Part shown: piece after piece, positions 1-12,200 of the stretch
How positions within the stretch are numbered: the first letter of the stretch is position 1
How the letters are laid out: every line of letters starts with the position of its first letter
Assembly (NCBI GenBank): GCA_024225895.1
Contig: JAAEMC010000137.1
Location: 1 to 16,120 of the forward strand
Origin: Desulfobacteraceae bacterium
GTDB taxonomy: Bacteria > Desulfobacterota > Desulfobacteria > Desulfobacterales > Desulfobacteraceae
Length of the DNA stretch: 16,120 nucleotides
Direction: 5' to 3'
The notes under the pieces: generated by a model
Databases searched by the model: none
The model's input: only the letters and a program-made list of their open reading frames with translations
Told to the model about the DNA's origin: nothing
Program-made: the position numbers and the translations under genes

Positions 1-222
1 AGCTGTCAATTCTTTAAGGCTTTTGGCCACACAGGCCAGCCGGTGATTCAAATGCTTTCTTCCCACAAGAAGGGTGTGGCTGATATCACCCAGATCAGTT
101 TCAGAGTTTTTTTTAAAATATGCAAAATGCTGTATGACCTGGGAGCGAAGCTGGGCTTCAGTCTGGGCAGACAGAACCACCAGATAACCTGGCTTCAGGC
201 TGTGCTGCGGCTTGATTCCGGT
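1..222 (-). other. Post-KS linker, cut by the window edge (module KS-C)
   Basis: Window residues 5300-5373. LVVLSAQTEAQLRSQV and DISHTLLVGRKHLNHRLACV match the linker that follows many trans-AT ketosynthases. The window ends before the point where an AT would start, so absence of an AT in this module is expected from the rest of the protein but not shown here. Confidence 0.8.
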
Positions 223-3200
223 CCATTCTTGGATAACCATGTGGACATTGGTTCCGGAAAAACCAAAAGCGGAAGTGGCAGCCCTGCGTTTTGCATTTTC
301 CCTGACATCCCAATCCCTGAGCTGTGTGTTGACATAAAAGGGAGTTTTTTCAAACCGGATATGTTTATTTGCCTTCCTGAAATGGAGGGAGGGAGGTATT
401 TTTTTATGTTTAAGGGCCAGTAAAATTTTGATGACTCCGGCAATACCCGCAGCTGTTGCCAGATGTCCGATATTGGTTTTGACCGTCCCAAGGGCGCAAT
501 ACTGCTGTCTTCTTGTATAATGCTCAAACGCCCGGCAAAGGGCCTGGTATTCAATGGGATCTCCCAATGGGGTGCCTGTGCCATGGGCCTCCATCATCTG
601 GATATGGTCTGGATTGATGTTGAACCGGTCATAAACCTGACGCTCCAGGCGTTCCTGGGAAAGTGCGCTGGGAGCAGTAATCCCGTTTGTATTTCCATCC
701 TGGTTCATGGCACTGCCCTGGATCACCGCGTAAATTCTGTCACCGTCAGACACGGCATCAGGAAGCCGCTTTAGAACAACCAGACCAACACCTTCTCCTG
801 GTACAAATCCGTCAGCTTTCTCATCAAAGGCCCTGCATTTCCCGGAAGGAGAGAGCATTTGCGCCCCATGGGCCAGATGGTAGAATTCCGGTGTGGACTG
901 GACAAAGACTCCGCCTGCCAATGCCAGTTTGGTTTCCCCTGACCACAATCCCTGGCAGGCCAGGTGGATGGCCACAAGTGAGCTGGAACATGCTGTATCC
1001 ACGGCCACGGCAGGGCCTTTCAGATCCAGGTAATAGGCGATCCTGGCAGGAATGACAGACCCGGCATTTCCCCAGAAGGACTGGGGCGGGCCCGGATTTT
1101 TAAACAGATCAGTATAGTCCCCGGCTGTGCATCCGGCATAAATACCGCAGTTCTTGCCTTGAACCCGTTGTCCGGCATATCCTGCATCTTCCAGGGCTTT
1201 ATAGGCCTCTTCCAGGAAAAGGCGCTGCTGGGGATCCATAAAAGCCGCCTCTGTTCCTGAAATCTTGAAAAAGAGCGGATCAAACTGGTCAATATTATTT
1301 AAAAAGCTTCCCTTAAACCGCTGTTTCCCTTCAGAGGACTTTGCATCCCCAATGTCAGCTTTCCACCTCGATGCACGGGTTACCAGATCATTTCCCTTTG
1401 AAAGGTGTTCCCAAAAAGCTTCAAGATTGTCTGAATCGGCAAACCGCCCACTCATCCCAATGATGGCCAGGTCTCCATGGATATGGGAAGGAACGCGGGA
1501 AGACGCTTGAGAAAGACCGGCGTTCCGGGACTCATTCAATTCTTGCAGCAATAGGGTTTCAGGAACTTTTTCCAGGCCAGAAGCCTTTGGAACCCTGACA
1601 ACGATTTTCCCGATATTATTCCGGTTCTCCATGAATTCATAAGCTTTTTTCAGTTCATCCAAGGCAAAGATCTTGCAGACTGTCGGACGGATAATATCCT
1701 GTTCCAGCAGGCGGATCATTTCACTGCAGTATTCTTTGATCTGTTCTGGATCTTCCACAAACAACTTTCCTATATCCAGGCTGAAAAAGGTCTGATTTGC
1801 ACTTAGAACCGAAAGATCAATTGTTCTGGCCGATTTCAAGGCTGCCATGGCAATTTCAACATAACGCCCTTTGGGTGCAAGGCAGTTCAAACCCTTTTGG
1901 ATGGCATCCCCGGACAAGGTGTTTATCACCACGTCCACTCCTTTTCTCTGGGTGAGATCAAGGAGTTCTGATTCAAAATCCTTTTCCAGATAATTGATCA
2001 AATAAGAGACACCCTGTTCCCTTAAATAAGAAAGCTTATGTTCTGATCCGGCTGTGGCATAAATTTGGGCACCATAATGCCGGGCAAGCTGCACTGCTAT
2101 AAGGCCGGTTCCCCCTGCAGCGGTCTGGATCAGTATTTTTTCCCCTTTTTTAACCTGTGCCCTGTGAAACGCATCAATCATTGTCAAGGTTACCACGGGC
2201 AGGGAGCAGGCCTCCTCAAATGAGAGGTTTAAGGGCTTTTGAAACACCCGGTCCTTATGGCAGACCACCATACTGGCATGGCAGGCCCCGGCCAATACAA
2301 CGACAGCATCCCCTTGTTTCACGGAATCAACCTTTTTACCCACACCAACCACGATCCCGCTGGCTTCTCCACCAGGGGTAAAGGGATAGGACGGCATGTT
2401 GGGATATAAGCCTTTTACACAAAGAAGATCCGCAAAATTCAGTGAAAAAGCCTGAACTGCGATACAGACATCGTCATCCCCAGGTACCGGTATAATGGAC
2501 TGGGTGAGTTTAAGATCTGAGATCTGTCCCGGTCCCTCTATAAGGGCTCGGTGATACAGCGCTGTCTGCCCGGAATCACCACCAGGAAAGCCAGGGTCAA
2601 TATCTTTGGTTAAGGTTATTGCCGGTTCCTCAGCTTCCTGAATTTTTTCTTGGGGCGGTCCATCATCCATCAAACCGGTTACAGCCGATTTATGGGCCGT
2701 TAAAATGTAGCCGAGTAATTGGTCAACAGTGTTATAATCAAACAGAATAGTTGTCTGCAATAAAATGCCGCAGGCTTTATTGATCTGGTTTATCAGGTGA
2801 ACGGCGATAATGGAGTCAATACCGATTTCAGCAAAGCTTTGATCATCAGGGATCTCTGCCAATTGCCCTGGATCCATTTTCAAGGCCTTTCCAATGCATT
2901 CTGTGAGAATGGTGTGGACACGACCTTCCAGAATATCCCGGGATACAGGGGCACTTTTGCGAGATAGGTGTTTTCTCCCTGTTCTTTTTGTTGCTGTTTC
3001 TTGCGTAGGTAAAACAGAATGCGTTTTTGGGGACACATAATCTGCTTTCCCAGGCAAAGAAGCTTTCTGACGAATGACCCCGTTGCTTTGCCCCAGGATA
3101 ATCTGCTGACCAAGACGTTGTACCGAGGGTACAGGAAAGTGTATTGGTCCAAAGCCTTCTTGTGTGAGAACCCGGTCCCAGGTTTTTGGGGATAATCCGG

Positions 3201-6200
3201 GACATCCCGGGATTCGCAGGTCAGTGTCTTCATAAGCCCACCAGCCCTCCAATAATCCAAAGGTCACATGGGCAAACAGTGAACTCCTGCAAAGTTCATT
3301 GATAAGGATAAGCCCGTTGCTGCGCAGCAGGGCTTTGGCATTACGCAGGGTCCCGCGAATATTTTTCGTAGCATGCAGGACATTGGCCGCAATCACCAGG
3401 TCATAGCGGCCATGCCTTATGTTTTGGGATGCCAGGGATTTTGTCACATCAAAGTTTTTAGTGACAAGATAGGAATGATCAGGGGTATATTGATCTCTGG
3501 CATGCATTAAAAAAGCTTTGGAAACATCAGTGTAGCAATATTCTTGGATATGCTCTTTGAACCGGCTGAGCCGTTCCAGCAGAGGAGCTGTGGTTCCACC
3601 GGTACCTGCACCGATTTCAAAGATGCGAATCTTTGCTTCAGGATTCTGGTTGCGCCTTTCTTTCAGACAGGCCACCACCATATCCCCCATGATATCATTA
3701 AGCAGATCAGCCGGTCGGTTCCCCTTGTAAATCCCTTCCACAAGTTCCATAGAGCCGTTGGGAAACAGGATGTCCGCGACTCTTTTCTTTCCAGTCAAGA
3801 TCCCGGGCAGGGCTCTAAGACAAGCCTCTGCCAAAACAACCTGAGCCTTGAAGCCGGGTGTTTTTTTCCAGGCAACAGCTTGTTTTTCCCACTTACGCCA
3901 GAGGGTATCAAGATCCAGGGTCAAATTTGAGGCTGAATCTGTAATCGGGTCAATATTTTGATCATATAATGGATTGGTTTCAAGCTCCAAAACCCGTGGG
4001 GTCTTTTTTAGCCACCTTTTATATAAGGATGGCAGATTTAAATCTTGTCTAATGTTCACAGCAACATCATTCTTTTCATTGAGCAGACCCAGTGATACCA
4101 GGGAGGCTTTAAGCAGTGCATGGATCATGCTTTCCATGGCAGTATTATCATCCATGTAATCTGACAAGTAGTCTGCTATTGTTTTCTCCACTTTTGCAGC
4201 ATGGTCCGGCAAATGGTTTGAAAGATCCTGGATAACCGAAGGGATAGTGAATGGAAATATCTCCATTTTTTGGGACATATCAACCCTGTCCAGGACAAGG
4301 GGCCTGTTTGTTTTGATCAAAGCCATTTGATCCACAGGGCTTTGAACCAGGGTTTCCAGGGCAGCCATTCCTTCTTCCGGTTCAATGGACTCAAGACCAA
4401 TCTTTGCCATGCGGTCCCGGTAGGTGGCATCCGATACGATCCCCGTACTGCCCCAATATCCCCAGTTCATGACTTTGACAGGACAATGCCAGGCCTTGGC
4501 AAGTCCTTTGGCATAAGCATCCTTAAAGGTGCATCCTGCGGCATAATTGCTTTGGCCAGGGGCGTTTCCAAAGGAGACCATGGAAGAGAAAAACAGGACA
4601 AAATCCAGGGGTTCTTTTTTAAATACTCGGGCCATACAGACACTCACATCCACCTTGGCTGACAATCCAGCACAAAACTGATCCGTGTCCATATTGGCCA
4701 GGCTCTTGTCTGCCAGCACAATGGCAGAATGTATCACACCGTGGATCTGTCCGTATTTTTTCTTAATGATCCCATACGCTTTTTCAAGGGAAGATTCATC
4801 TGCGGCATCTGCCCTGATATAGTCAGGCACTTTTCCCAGATGCTCCAGTGCAATGATTTTCTGACTGATCGAGGTATCTTTTTTGCGCCGGCCGATCCAG
4901 ATAACCTGTGCCTGATATTTTTCCATCATATACCTGGTCCAGGCCTCACCAATACCTCCTGCTCCGCCAATCACCACGTAAACACCATTGGAACGATACC
5001 CGCTCTTTCCATCTTTGCTTGCAAGAAAGGGTTGTTTTGCAGCCCGGCCTACCGGATTTGCAGAATATGGCCTGTGGGGAACCAAAACCTGGCGGAACCA
5101 TTTTCTTTTCCTCTGCACCCAGGCACCTTTTTGGGGTGTTGGTATGGAAAACAGGCTTTCCAAAGACCATTGATCAAGGGATGCCATATCTGCTGCCCTA
5201 ATTTTCCAATGGGGATATTCTGCTGCCATGGTATCAGCCAGCCCAAAGATACCGGCATGGGTAGGATTTCCCCCATCCTTTTCCCTGGTTTCCAATACCT
5301 TAGCAGTGATTATGGTCCAGGTAAGCTCACTGACCCCATATCCTGCAACCAAAAAGGCTTTTATTACCTTAAAAAGATGGACAACACCTTTTTTTTGCCC
5401 CTGCACAATGGTGCTGTCCCACATAGATTTCAAAAGATGCTGCGGGACGATGAAAACCACATGTTCCAATGGGTCCAGAGCAGTCAAGTCTTTTGCCATC
5501 TCTTCCACAGATTCTCCGGAAAATTCGCTTATATGTTTTGCTTTGGGACAAACCCCTGCAACCGCCTTTTCCTGTTCATGGGTTCCCCCAATAATGACGA
5601 TATTTTCTGTCTCTAAGGAAAGAGGGGCTGACATATCTTTTTCAGGGACAGGGTTCCACACAGGGCTCAACATATTAAGCCCGGTTAGCCGGCTTGTCTC
5701 CATGGAGCCATTTTCAGTGAGGGTTTCTTCTTGTGATATTCTTTGTGAGGATTGTTTTTCTTGATAATTTTTGGCCAGGGGCCTGGAAGAAAATCCCTTT
5801 ATGGCGACACAGACAAGGCCATGGTCATCGCATAGATCCATATCCAGCTTTTGGGTTTTACCATCCTGATTCTTTTTGCCTGATCCGCTGTACCGGATGT
5901 GGGCCCACATGGAAGAGGTGCAGGGAGAAAAAATCTCAATAGTTTCCATTTCAAAAGGCAATGAAGGATTTGAGACCGGCTGAAAGAGATTGTCCTGGGC
6001 AGTCCTGTCTTTGGCTCCAAGCACAGTTCCCCCTATGGTTAAACCAATTGATGCCTGCAAAGCTGAATCCATAAGGCTGGGGTGAAGAATATACTGGTCA
6101 AGGGTGCCGGCAACCACATCCGGTATTTTCAGGTTTGCCAATACCTGGTCCTGCCCTATCCAGAGGGAGTCAATCCCCTGGTGACTCATGCCATAAGCAA

Positions 6201-9200
6201 TTCCCATCGCCTCAAATGCTGAATAACACTGGCCGGCGCTGAGCTGTTCCCGGCATATTTCATCCTGCAGGACTGCAAGATCCAGAACAGATTCTCTGGC
6301 AGTGCTGTTTGCCACAATAACTCCCTGGCTGTGGAAAACCTTTGATTCATCGGTATTTCCATGATCTGTATAAATCTCATATTTCACTGGACCCCCGCCC
6401 TGGGGGATAAGACTGATATGGACTGTCTCCGGCTGCTGATCCACCCCAAGGGGACGGACCCAGACAACATGTTCCAGCCGGACCGGCATGGGCATTCTTT
6501 TGATCCTGTTCATACCTGTTTCAGGCCCTTCAACAGCATAGCCCATGGATGCCACAGCCATCTCTAAATAAGCCACTGCCGGTAATATTTTTTGGCCATG
6601 AACCTTGTGGTCCTTTAAAAAGAACTCCTGTCCTGAAAACTGCGAACTAAAACGCAGCCCTGAAAGGCCTGAAGTATTTTCATGCACAAAGGGATGGAAA
6701 ATTGCTTTCCCGGTGTTGGAGTATCCCGGTGTGATTTGAGAAATCCAGTACCGTTCCCTGGCAAAGGGATAGGTGGGCAGGCTGATTCGGGAGGGCCTGT
6801 TATTTTCCTGGAGATTGGTATTCCTGTAAAGCCGGTTCCAGTCAAACTCAAATCCCTGGACCCACAGATCCAGCAATTTTGTAATTTTTCCTTTGTCCAA
6901 CCATGCATCCACGGTTTTCGCCATGTCTTCATCATGGGAAAGTCGTTTTAAATTCTGCTTTCCTGTATCGGCTCTGCCAAGGAAGTATTCTGGTTTTTTA
7001 CCATCCCTGGAAAGGAATCCCTTTAATTTTTCCTGTACTTCTTCAAGGGATGCCGCTGCAAAGCCAAGACGTTCAGCCATAGCCTCCCGGCCGGTCTGAA
7101 GGGTATAGGCAATATCTTCAAGCTTTAAAGAGATATGGTTATTGGCGTCCTTATTCATCAGGAATGCTTGTGTGTCAGACCGGATAAATGCCAATAAATT
7201 TTGAGCATATGCCTCAAGCCGCTCCCTGTTTTTAGCAGAAAGTATAATAAGGGCTAAAGGTGGTTTTATCTTCTGCGCTTTAATTTGCTGGCTCCCATCT
7301 TTATTCAGGATGCCGGGGGGCCGGTATTCTTCAATGATGATATGGGCATTGGCGCCACCCGCACCAAAAGAGGATATACCAGCCCTTCTTGCGTGAATCC
7401 GCCCGTCGATTTTAAGAGGATGCCATTTGCGCAGGGCCTGGTTTACCATAAAAGGGGTGGCTTCAAAATTAATATTGGGATTAGGCTCTCCGGCATGCAA
7501 GGAAGGAACAATCCTGCCATGTTTCATTTGAAGCAAAACCTTGGTGATCCCGGCAATGCCGGCAGCAGACTCGCAATGGCCAAGGTTGGATTTTGCCGAC
7601 CCAATATAGCAATATTGCCTTTGTTTGGTAAATTTTTCAAAAGCCCTTGTCAGCCCGGCAATTTCTATGGGATCTCCCAATTTTGTACCGGTTCCGTGGG
7701 CTTCAATATAGGAGATGGTATTCGGGTGAATCCCTGCCTCTTTCAGCGCCATCTCAATGACACGTGACTGGGCATGGGGGTTGGGCACACTGTACCCGTT
7801 GGTCCGGCCGCCGTGGTTGATGGCACTGCCTTTTATCACACCGTAAATATGGTCGCCGTCCCTTTTGGCCTCGGAAAGTCGTTTGAGTATGGCTACACCA
7901 ACACCCTCACCTGGAATATATCCGTCACCGCCCTTTCCAAAACTCTGGCAATGCCCGCTTGTGGAAATGAATTGCCCAGTGCTCAGCATCAGGTATTTAT
8001 TGGGATGGATGCTTAAATTCACACCACCGGCCACACCCAGGTCAATATTGCCCTGGCGCAGGTCCTGGCAGGCCAGGTGCAAAGTGGTCAGAGAACTGGA
8101 GCACATGCTGTCCACAGTCATGCTGGGCCCTGAAAAATCAAAAATATAGGAAACCCGGTTGGCAATGCTGGCATAACTGCCGCCTACTGCCACAGGGTTC
8201 CCCAAAAGGCTTTCCTGGGCGCCAAAGAGCTGGTATTCCCCATACATGACACCTGCATAAACCCCAACCGGCGCTGACAGGGTGCTGTCGTTTATCGCGG
8301 CTTTTTTCCTGAGATCTTCCCTGCAATATCCAGCGTCTTCCATGGCCGTCCAGACATGCTCTAAGAAAAGACGCTCCTGGGGGTCCATTAATTCAGCTTC
8401 CCTGGGGGAAATATTGAAAAACAGGGGATCGAATTTGTCTGCATCTTTGATAAACCCTCCCCATTTGCTGGTGTGACCCGTAAGGCCGGTATTATCCTCA
8501 GTATAGTAATCCTGCCAGATCCAGCGCTCTTTTGGGATCTTAGTAATACAATCCTTTCCCTGGCTCAGATTCTGCCAAAAGGCAGTAAGATCATAGGCTT
8601 GCGGATAACGGCCTGAAATACCGATAATGGCAATATCCAGTGCGGTTGACGAGCTGGATTCGTGAGAAACCTGGACATTTTGCCATGAACCCAGGGGGAG
8701 TCTTAAATCAGACTCCTGCATTCCAGGGCCTTTTTCCATTTCTTCAGATTCACCAAGAGGTTCCAATAATTCCGGCGCATCCCTGTTTTCATCAAGACCC
8801 AACAAGGGAAGGAGGCGCTCTTTGTGAAATTCCAGAAAATATTGAGTGATTTCGTTTATATTGCGGTATTCAAAAAACAGGGTTTTGGATAAAGAGCTGA
8901 ATGTTTTTTCCAGATGATCGGTTAATTTCATCACTACAATGGAATCAATACCAAATTTATCAAAAGAATCTTCAGGCGAAATCTGATGAGCCGACATTTT
9001 CAATGTAGAGGCAAGGACCTGGATGAAATACTGCAAGGCTTTTTCTTTAACATCCTTTTTATCAGATCCGGTTGCCGTTGCAGGGGGCACTTTTGTTTTT
9101 AAAATCTGGTCATCGGCATCCATGCTTGTAACTATGTTGGGCTGACCGGTTACAAAGGCGGCTTTCAATCGCGGCAAATCCCCCGACATAACCATTATCC

Positions 9201-12200
9201 TTGGTTCTTGCGCACAAATGCCTTTGATCAATGTTTCAAGGGCATCCGTGCTCTCCATTGGAACCATTCCTGTTCGCTGCAAGAGTATCTCTTTTGTGGT
9301 TTCGTCCATGGGCATACCCCCTTCTTTCAAAAGGGGCCAATTGATGGAGAGGCTGGTTCCGCGGCGATTTTTTGAGCGCACAAGCGTGCTTCGAAACTCT
9401 GCATAGGCATCCATGAATGCATTGGCACAAGCATAGTCTGCCTGGCCAACATTACCAAAGACGCCGGCACCGGATGAGAACATCACAAAAAAGTCAAGAT
9501 CCATGTCACAGGTGGCCTGATCCAGGAAAACGGTTCCCCTGACCTTGGGGGCAAGCACACTTTCAAATTCTCCGGCGTGTTTCTTGATAATAAAATTATC
9601 TGCAATCACCCCTGCACCATGGAAAATCCCGTTCAGGGAGCCAAATTCTTCCCGGATGCCCTTGACCAGTTCCCTTACCTCTTTTTCACGGGAGATATCA
9701 GCCCTGGAATACTCTACCACAGAACCTGAAGGGGCAAGGGCTTTAATTGCCGCTATCTTCTCATCGGTCAATACTGAACGCCCGGCAAGGATCAGTTTGA
9801 CATCCCTGGTATTTTCAAGGATGGCCCGGGCTAAAGCCATTCCCAGACCACCTGCCCCACCTGTAATAAGATAGACACCCTTGTCTTTGAACGGAACCCT
9901 GGAAGGCTCTGGTTTGTTTGTCATCTCTTCCCATAAGACTATCATCCGTTTGCCCGCGGAATAACGGATGTGGGCATGGTCATAGGCATTCCGGTTTTCC
10001 ACGAGTTTTTTTAAAAGGCCGGCATGGGTTTCTTCTTTTTCAATTTCAATTATCTGGCCCATGCATTCCGGGTTCTCCAGATGCATGGTCTTAAGCATTG
10101 CTGAAAGCCCGCACAAAAGATTCTCCTCTCCTGAGGACGGAATGAGAATCTGAATAAGGGTTTTAGCGCCTTTATGTTTCTTTGGAAAAATATCTTTTAT
10201 CTTCTCAAAGACCTGGATGGAATATTCTTCAAATTTTTTAGCAATATTTTCTCCCAATGCCTTAAGCCTTATACAGGAAACATCTTTTAAGGCGTCCTTT
10301 ATTTTTCCGGGTGAAAATTGTTCCAATCCGCATAAGAATACCAGGTGCTGGCGAAAGCCGCTTGTTTCTTTGGCTTCAATGATTGGTAACTCTTTCCAGA
10401 CCGGGTGGCAGATCAGGGTGCTATTTTTTTCAAAGCCTTGGGTTTGAGACTTTTTAGTCCTTGATAAAAAGCCTTTTATCCTGATGCAGACCTCACCTTT
10501 TTTATCGCAGAGATCCACATCAAGCTTTACGATATTTGCATCGGATTTGGGAGCCTTTGATGACCGTATCCAGACCCACATGGTTTCTTGACATTCTTTG
10601 TAAATCTCAAGCTCATCCATGGCAAAGGGAAGAGAGGGCGTCAAAACCTTTGAATCATCCCAGTCATCCAAAGTCATTGCAATGGCAGCCTGGAGTGCAG
10701 AATCCATCATGCCGGGATGAAGCGTATACAGGCCGTAACCATTATCTGTCAGGGAAGGAAGGGCTATTTTTGCCAATACCTGGCCGTTTCCTGTGTTAAT
10801 CTCTTTAAGGCATTGGAATTCCGGGCCATGGGTAATTCCTGCTGCTTTAAATATATCGTAGCACTGACCGGGGTTGATATGTTTCTGGTTTATTTTTGCC
10901 TCAAGATCTGCCAAATCAAGCAGGGGAATTTCTTTTCGTTCTTCAATGGCGGCGTTACCCTGGGTGTGGACAATGGACCCTGTTTGGTTGTCAGAAACGG
11001 TATGGATCTCAAACCGGATCTGACTGTCTTTGGCTGGTGATATCGACAGATGAACTTGTTTTCCATGGTCAAAAACTTCCAGAGGCTGTACCCAGACCAC
11101 ATTCTCAATCTTTATTGTCTTTGAATTGCCATCTTTTGCAACCTTGCTGTATCCGGTGGAAAGAAAAACGGCAGCATAAGCCATTTCAAGAGAGGCCACT
11201 GCAGGCAATATTTTTTTACCCTGGATCAAATGATTTTTCAGGAAAAACTCTTTCCCGTTAAAAAAGGAGCTAAAGCTCTGGTGGTATAAATCAGAAGTGT
11301 TTTGATGCAGCATGGGATGCAGAAAAGGCACACCGATATTTTGGGCGGTTGTCCCTGATTTAAGGGTTTCAGGCCAATACCGGTCTTTGGCAAAAGGATA
11401 TGCCGGCAGGCTGATCCGTTGAGGTCTTTGGGCACCATAAAACTCATTCCACGCCACTGCAACCCCCTGACTCCAGACCTGGGCGACTTTTTCAAATTTT
11501 CCTTTGAAAATCCACTGGCGAACCATTTCCCTGCCTTCTTCGTCTGACGCCAATAAAGAAGCAGTGCTGCCACTGGTGTCTCCTTTCCAGCAGTGGGATA
11601 TCTTATTTTCACCCATGACACAGGCCTGTAATTTCTGTATGAGTTCCGCCATATTGCGGACCAGAAAAATAAGGCGTTCATCCATTGCTTCACGCCCCGT
11701 CTGAAGTGTATAGGCTATTTCCTGGATATTTTGTTTTCCATTACCCAGATGGATTAAAAGATTTTCAGCAACAGATTTGAGCCGGTCTTTATCCCGGGCT
11801 GAAAGGGGAATAAGGATTGGATCTTTGTCATTTGACAGGGTCAGATTCTGTCTGAGTTTCTGGGATGGTATATATTCTCCAACCACCAGATGTACATTGG
11901 TTCCGCTATGACCAAAGGAATTCATGGCTGCCAGGCGCGGACAGTCGTTTTCTGCTTCCCAGTCCGTGTTTTTTTTGTTCACATGAAATGCAGATCCTGA
12001 AAATTCAATAAGGGGATTTAGTTTGTTAAAATGAAGCAAGCCCGGGATCAGGCGGTGTTTGATGGACAACAGGATCTTGATCAGCCCGATCACACCTGCT
12101 GCAGCCGAAGTATGCCCAAGATGGGCCTTGGCACTGCCCACCCTGCAAAAATGTTTTTTAGACGTAAACGTTTTAAAGGCCCTGACCAGGGCATTTGCCT

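Noticed and set aside
1588..2565. ER region as a separate quinone oxidoreductase gene
   Set aside because: There is no stop before it or after it; it is in the same frame as ACP-C and KS-C and joined to both by short linkers.
3361..3405. Near-repeat with about 13936-13984 as a mobile element or recombination site
   Set aside because: The similarity is explained by the identical cMT motif YDLVIAANVLHATKN; no inverted ends, transposase or target duplication is seen.
4729..5616. Plus-strand open frame of 295 residues, the longest closed frame on that strand
   Set aside because: It lies antisense to KR-C, has a Cys/His/Phe/Pro-rich composition typical of reverse-frame shadows, no recognisable domain, and the opposite strand carries clear conserved KR motifs.
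11238..11693. Minus-strand frame of 151 residues starting with ATG
   Set aside because: It is in a different frame from the PKS, whose linker and DH-A motifs (YPFAKDRYW, NHLIQGKKILP) occupy the same DNA. It shows no domain of its own.
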